From: Betaproteobacteria bacterium
Lineage (GTDB): Bacteria; Pseudomonadota; Gammaproteobacteria; Burkholderiales; Burkholderiaceae_C
Reading direction: 5' to 3'
Assembly (NCBI GenBank): GCA_005882155.1
Contig: VBCQ01000251.1
Coordinates: 1-15,751, forward strand
DNA length: 15,751 bases
Below the pieces are notes generated by a model. The model made no database searches and had not been told where the DNA came from. It worked only from the letters and a program-made list of their open reading frames with translations. Positions 12,583-15,751 of this stretch are shown piece by piece. Within the stretch, counting starts at the first letter, position 1; each line of letters opens with the position of its first letter. The position numbers were made by a program, and so were the translations under genes.

Positions 12583-13821
12583 TCACTGCCGGACGACAGA
12601 GGCCGGCACGGAGCCGGTCGCGCGCGCCACGGCGCAATCGCAAACGCAGGCACGCGACGCGCGCATCACGGTCGCACAGGTGTCGATGCCGCCGCCCGAA
12701 TCGAGGACGAGGACGGCCGTGGTCGGCGTTCGCGCGCTGCTGCCGCCCGCGCCCAACTCGCGCAGCAGCGCGTACAGCCCGCTCACATGCGCCGCTGCGT
12801 ACGACGACCCGGAGACGAGCTGCCAACGCGCGCCGGGCACGCTGGTCGGCACGTCGCGGCCGGGGGCGAGCAGCGCGCCGCGGATGCCGGCGTCGGCCGC
12901 CACCGCGACGACGCCTGCATGCGAGGCCGGAAAGCCGCCGCCGGCCGCCGCCGCGTCGACCGGCGCGACCAGCGTGATGCCGCGCGCGATCGCCACGTCG
13001 AGCAGGTTGGCGAGCAGTCGATCGGGCGGACCGCTCAAGCTCAGGTTGACGATTTGCGCATCGTGGGTGATCGCGAAATGCAGCGCCATCGCAAGGCTCA
13101 GGCTGGTGCACAGCGTGGCGTTCGACGGCGTCTGCCAACAGGCGCGCAAGGCCAGCACGCGCGCCTGCGGCGCTATGCCGACGATGCCGACGCCGTTGTC
13201 GGCGCGCGCCGAGATGATGCCGGCGACGCCGGTGCCGTGCGCTTCGGCGAGCGCCGGCCGGCCATCGACGAAGTTGGCAGCCAGAGCGACCTGGCCGAGC
13301 AAGTCGGGATGCTGCTCGTCGACGCCGCTGTCGACGATGGCGACACGCACGCCGCGTCCGGTCGCGACCTCGTGAAGCTCGGACAGATGCCAAGCGCGCG
13401 CCGCCGGCTGCACCGCATACAGCGGGTCGTCGCGGCCTCGCCCTTGCGCCTGGTAGATGTTCATCGCCTGCGCCCACATCACACGGCGATCGCGCGACAG
13501 CGCTTGTGCGACGGTCTCGGGTGCAGCGCTCGTCGGCACGGCCATCACGAAGCAATCGGCACCGAGCACCGGCATCGGCCACGAGGTGACGAGCGTCAGA
13601 CCGTGCTCGCGCGCGAGCTGTGTCGCGATGCCGCGGCGCGCGTTGCGGCCCGCCCCGTCGCCATAGCTGCCGGCGTAGTTGCCGTCGGGGCGAAAGTGCT
13701 CGGGCGGCATTTGCAGCAGCACCAGCACTTGCTGCTTCGGGTCGCCGATGGCCACCGGGTCGGCGGCGACTGCCCACGCCGCAGCGAGCCAGAGCAACAG
13801 GGTGGCGATCGCGTACCTCAT
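12583..13821 (-). CDS. S8 family (subtilisin-like) serine protease, exported
   Basis: This encodes 412 residues. The signal peptide is MRYAIATLLLWLAAAWAVAA. A prodomain-like region (about 31-124) has a beta-alpha-beta-beta-alpha-beta pattern, and the subtilase domain covers about 150-355. The catalytic triad is D164 (VAIVDSGVD), H195 (AHGTGVAG) and S340 (SGSSYAAAHVSG, the GTSMAAPH equivalent). The usual oxyanion-hole Asn of AAGN aligns with D289 in VAPVDA, followed by GGGFPAS; Asp at this place is uncommon but also seen in proprotein convertase PC2. The C-terminal extension carries four Cys (382, 392, 394, 396). It presumably acts in the periplasm or outside the cell. Its ATG overlaps the anti-sigma stop (ATGA), and the TorF-type gene follows one base after its own stop. 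Control by the encoded sigma factor is likely from context; the protein substrate is unknown. Confidence 0.88.
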   Translation of the reverse strand: MRYAIATLLLWLAAAWAVAADPVAIGDPKQQVLVLLQMPPEHFRPDGNYAGSYGDGAGRNARRGIATQLAREHGLTLVTSWPMPVLGADCFVMAVPTSAAPETVAQALSRDRRVMWAQAMNIYQAQGRGRDDPLYAVQPAARAWHLSELHEVATGRGVRVAIVDSGVDEQHPDLLGQVALAANFVDGRPALAEAHGTGVAGIISARADNGVGIVGIAPQARVLALRACWQTPSNATLCTSLSLAMALHFAITHDAQIVNLSLSGPPDRLLANLLDVAIARGITLVAPVDAAAAGGGFPASHAGVVAVAADAGIRGALLAPGRDVPTSVPGARWQLVSGSSYAAAHVSGLYALLRELGAGGSSARTPTTAVLVLDSGGGIDTCATVMRASRACVCDCAVARATGSVPASVVRQ

Positions 13822-14474
13822 GGCTGCGACCCTGCATCGAGCGATTCGGCGAGCACGACTGCGCTCTGCGTGCGCAGCTCGGCGAGCGCCGCATGCTGGC
13901 GGCCGGCAGGCAGGCCGAGCACGTAGGCACCGGTGACTGTGGGACCGCCGATCAGGCGTGCACCGCTGCGAGTGAGCGCGCGCCGGATGTCTTGCTCGGT
14001 GGCGTCGGGCTTGAACATCACGACCGCGCTGCCGGCGGTCACCGACGCACCGAGGCCGCGATACGAGTCTGCGGGCGACGGCGGCAGCAGCCACAAGGCG
14101 AGCACGATCGCGAGCAGCGGCACGGTCGCGAATTGCGCAACCACTGCCCAGCGCATCCACGCCGCGCCATCGCGCCAATCGCTGCGCAGCCGCTGCGCGA
14201 GCGTCAGCGGCCGCTGTCGCGGCGCGTGATGACTGGTGATCCGGGCGCGCAGCTTCGCGAAGCCGCGCTCGACGTCCCCGCTGGTCGCAATCTGCAGGTG
14301 CGCGGCTTGCAGCTTGCGTTCGATGTCGAGGTCGGCCTGGCAACGCGGGCAGTCGGCAAGGTGCATCACGACGCGCACCAGCTCTTCGCCCGACAAACGC
14401 TGCGTCACGTACCACGGCAGCAGCGCCTGCACTTCCTGGTGCGAGTCGAGATGAACGACTTTGGCCTTGCTCAT
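13818..14474 (-). CDS. zinc-finger anti-sigma factor with periplasmic prodomain-like tail
   Basis: This encodes 218 residues. The N-terminal cytoplasmic part carries the anti-sigma zinc-finger motif H38-x3-C42-x2-C45 (HLADCPRC). One transmembrane helix spans about 109-131 (WAVVAQFATVPLLAIVLALWLL). The periplasmic tail (about 149-211) reads SAVVMFKPDATEQDIRRAL, then RSGARLIGGPTVTGAYVLGL, then an Ala/Leu helix and AVVLAESL. That beta-alpha-beta-beta-alpha-beta layout is the pattern of subtilase prodomain/inhibitor-I9-like folds. Zinc-finger anti-sigma factors hold their ECF partner inactive until released. Its ATG overlaps the sigma stop and its stop overlaps the protease ATG, so all three are translationally coupled. 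The anti-sigma call is firm; the tail's likeness to a protease prodomain is my reading of the pattern. Confidence 0.9.
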   Translation of the reverse strand: MSKAKVVHLDSHQEVQALLPWYVTQRLSGEELVRVVMHLADCPRCQADLDIERKLQAAHLQIATSGDVERGFAKLRARITSHHAPRQRPLTLAQRLRSDWRDGAAWMRWAVVAQFATVPLLAIVLALWLLPPSPADSYRGLGASVTAGSAVVMFKPDATEQDIRRALTRSGARLIGGPTVTGAYVLGLPAGRQHAALAELRTQSAVVLAESLDAGSQP

Positions 14475-15073
14475 AGGAGGTCCCCCAATTGCGCTGCAAG
14501 CATGCTCCTCAGCCGGCGGCGTGCGTGCAGCATTCGCGTCTTCACGGTGTCGACCGGGCAGTCGACGATCTCGGCAATCTCCCGGTAGCCGATGCCGTGA
14601 AAGTAGGTCAGGTCAACGACGGCGCGATGCGCAGCCGACAGGCCGTCGAGCGCGCCGGCCAGCAGCTCGCGCAGCTCGCGCTGGCTCACCTGCTGCTCGG
14701 GCCCGGCGTCGCTGCTCGCGCGCAGATCGGCGTCGATGTCTTCCACCGGCTCGTCGAGCCGCTGCAGCGCTTTCAAGGCCTTGCGGTAGGCGATCGCAAA
14801 GATCCAGGTCGACACCTTGCAGCTTCCGTTGTAGCGGTCGGCGCGCGTCCAGACGACGAGCATCGTGTCGTTGAGCAGCTCTTCGACCAGACTCGCGCGG
14901 CGCGTCACCCGATCGAGAAATCGGCTGAGCCGCGGGTGGTAGATGCGATACAGGTCTTCGAAGGCGTTCAATTCGCCCGCGGCGATCTGCGAGATCAGCC
15001 GCGCCTCGTTTTGCTCGACGGCGTTGTCAGTCCCCGCGTGGGGCTTGCCGTGGTCGCTGCGCCTGCCGAGCAT
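14471..15073 (-). CDS. ECF (extracytoplasmic function) RNA polymerase sigma factor
   Basis: This encodes 200 residues. Region 2 is about 38-104 (FEDLYRIYHPRLSRFLDR, then LNDTMLVVWTRADRYNG and STWIFAIAYRKALK). Region 4 is about 134-191 (LSAAHRAVVDLTYFHGIGYREIAEIVDCPVDTVKTRMLHARRRL), with its helix-turn-helix binding the -35 element. Regions 1.1 and 3 are lacking, as in all ECF factors. It directs RNA polymerase to its own regulon and is held by the anti-sigma factor whose ATG overlaps its stop at 14471-14474. The start at 15073 has GGGAGGA close upstream. In the 56 bases between it and the upstream ABC ATPase gene there is a GAACC on the minus strand (15122-15118) that could be an ECF-type -35 element for autoregulation, but I see no clear partner -10. 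Confidence 0.95.
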   Translation of the reverse strand: MLGRRSDHGKPHAGTDNAVEQNEARLISQIAAGELNAFEDLYRIYHPRLSRFLDRVTRRASLVEELLNDTMLVVWTRADRYNGSCKVSTWIFAIAYRKALKALQRLDEPVEDIDADLRASSDAGPEQQVSQRELRELLAGALDGLSAAHRAVVDLTYFHGIGYREIAEIVDCPVDTVKTRMLHARRRLRSMLAAQLGDLL

Positions 15074-15129
15074 CGAGTCCTCCCGGTGAGGTCGTTAATC
15101 CCCACTGCTGAGAGAAAGGTTCATCGAAT

Positions 15130-15751
<622 letters not shown>

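Noticed and set aside
12582..12653. Longer TorF-type protein starting at ATG 12653
   Set aside because: It would place 24 Pro/Arg-rich residues before a good signal peptide and overlap the end of the protease gene by about 70 bases.
15086..15105. Possible hairpin (6-base stem with one G-U pair, 8-base loop) between the ABC ATPase and sigma genes
   Set aside because: The stem is short and has no T-run after it, so it is not convincing as a terminator; it may be chance.

Overview
The window is GC-rich, densely packed DNA with G/C at most third codon positions. ABC transporters of the LivKHMGF type, an intradiol dioxygenase pair, an IclR regulator and a DUF3096 protein together suggest a betaproteobacterium of the Burkholderiales. 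This is inferred from gene content and style; no marker gene is present.

Left arm (1-1937, minus strand): an IclR-type regulator of the PcaR/PcaU kind, a TIM-barrel sugar-phosphate-isomerase-like enzyme, a 52-residue DUF3096 membrane protein and the first 51 codons of a D-cysteine desulfhydrase-like PLP enzyme, all closely spaced.

Centre (2081-11863, plus strand): one long operon diverging from the regulator. It encodes a catabolic shikimate/quinate dehydrogenase-like protein, a LivKHMGF-type ABC importer, a Gfo/Idh/MocA oxidoreductase, type II 3-dehydroquinate dehydratase, an HPPD-like VOC protein, 3-dehydroshikimate dehydratase and protocatechuate 3,4-dioxygenase beta and alpha. Read together this is a quinate/shikimate-to-protocatechuate-to-ring-cleavage cluster with its own importer. 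Two parts of the importer look damaged or remodelled. livM has lost about 20 codons near its 3' end with a frameshift, and livG is fused in frame to livF with the usual gene boundary missing. The two domains that form the QuiC1 fusion of pseudomonads are here separate overlapping genes in the opposite order.

Right arm (11871-15751, minus strand, convergent with the catabolic operon): a tightly coupled set of ECF sigma factor, zinc-finger anti-sigma factor, S8 (subtilisin-like) serine protease and TorF-type outer-membrane protein, with stop/start overlaps at the first two junctions and a 1-base gap at the third. The periplasmic tail of the anti-sigma factor has the pattern of a subtilase prodomain, suggesting that protease and anti-sigma factor are physically or regulatorily linked. 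This is the best candidate here for an undescribed system. Upstream of it lies the 3' part of a MalK/UgpC-type ABC ATPase cut by the window edge.

There is no stretch over 300 bases without a gene. No tRNA, rRNA, CRISPR array, insertion sequence or phage gene was seen.
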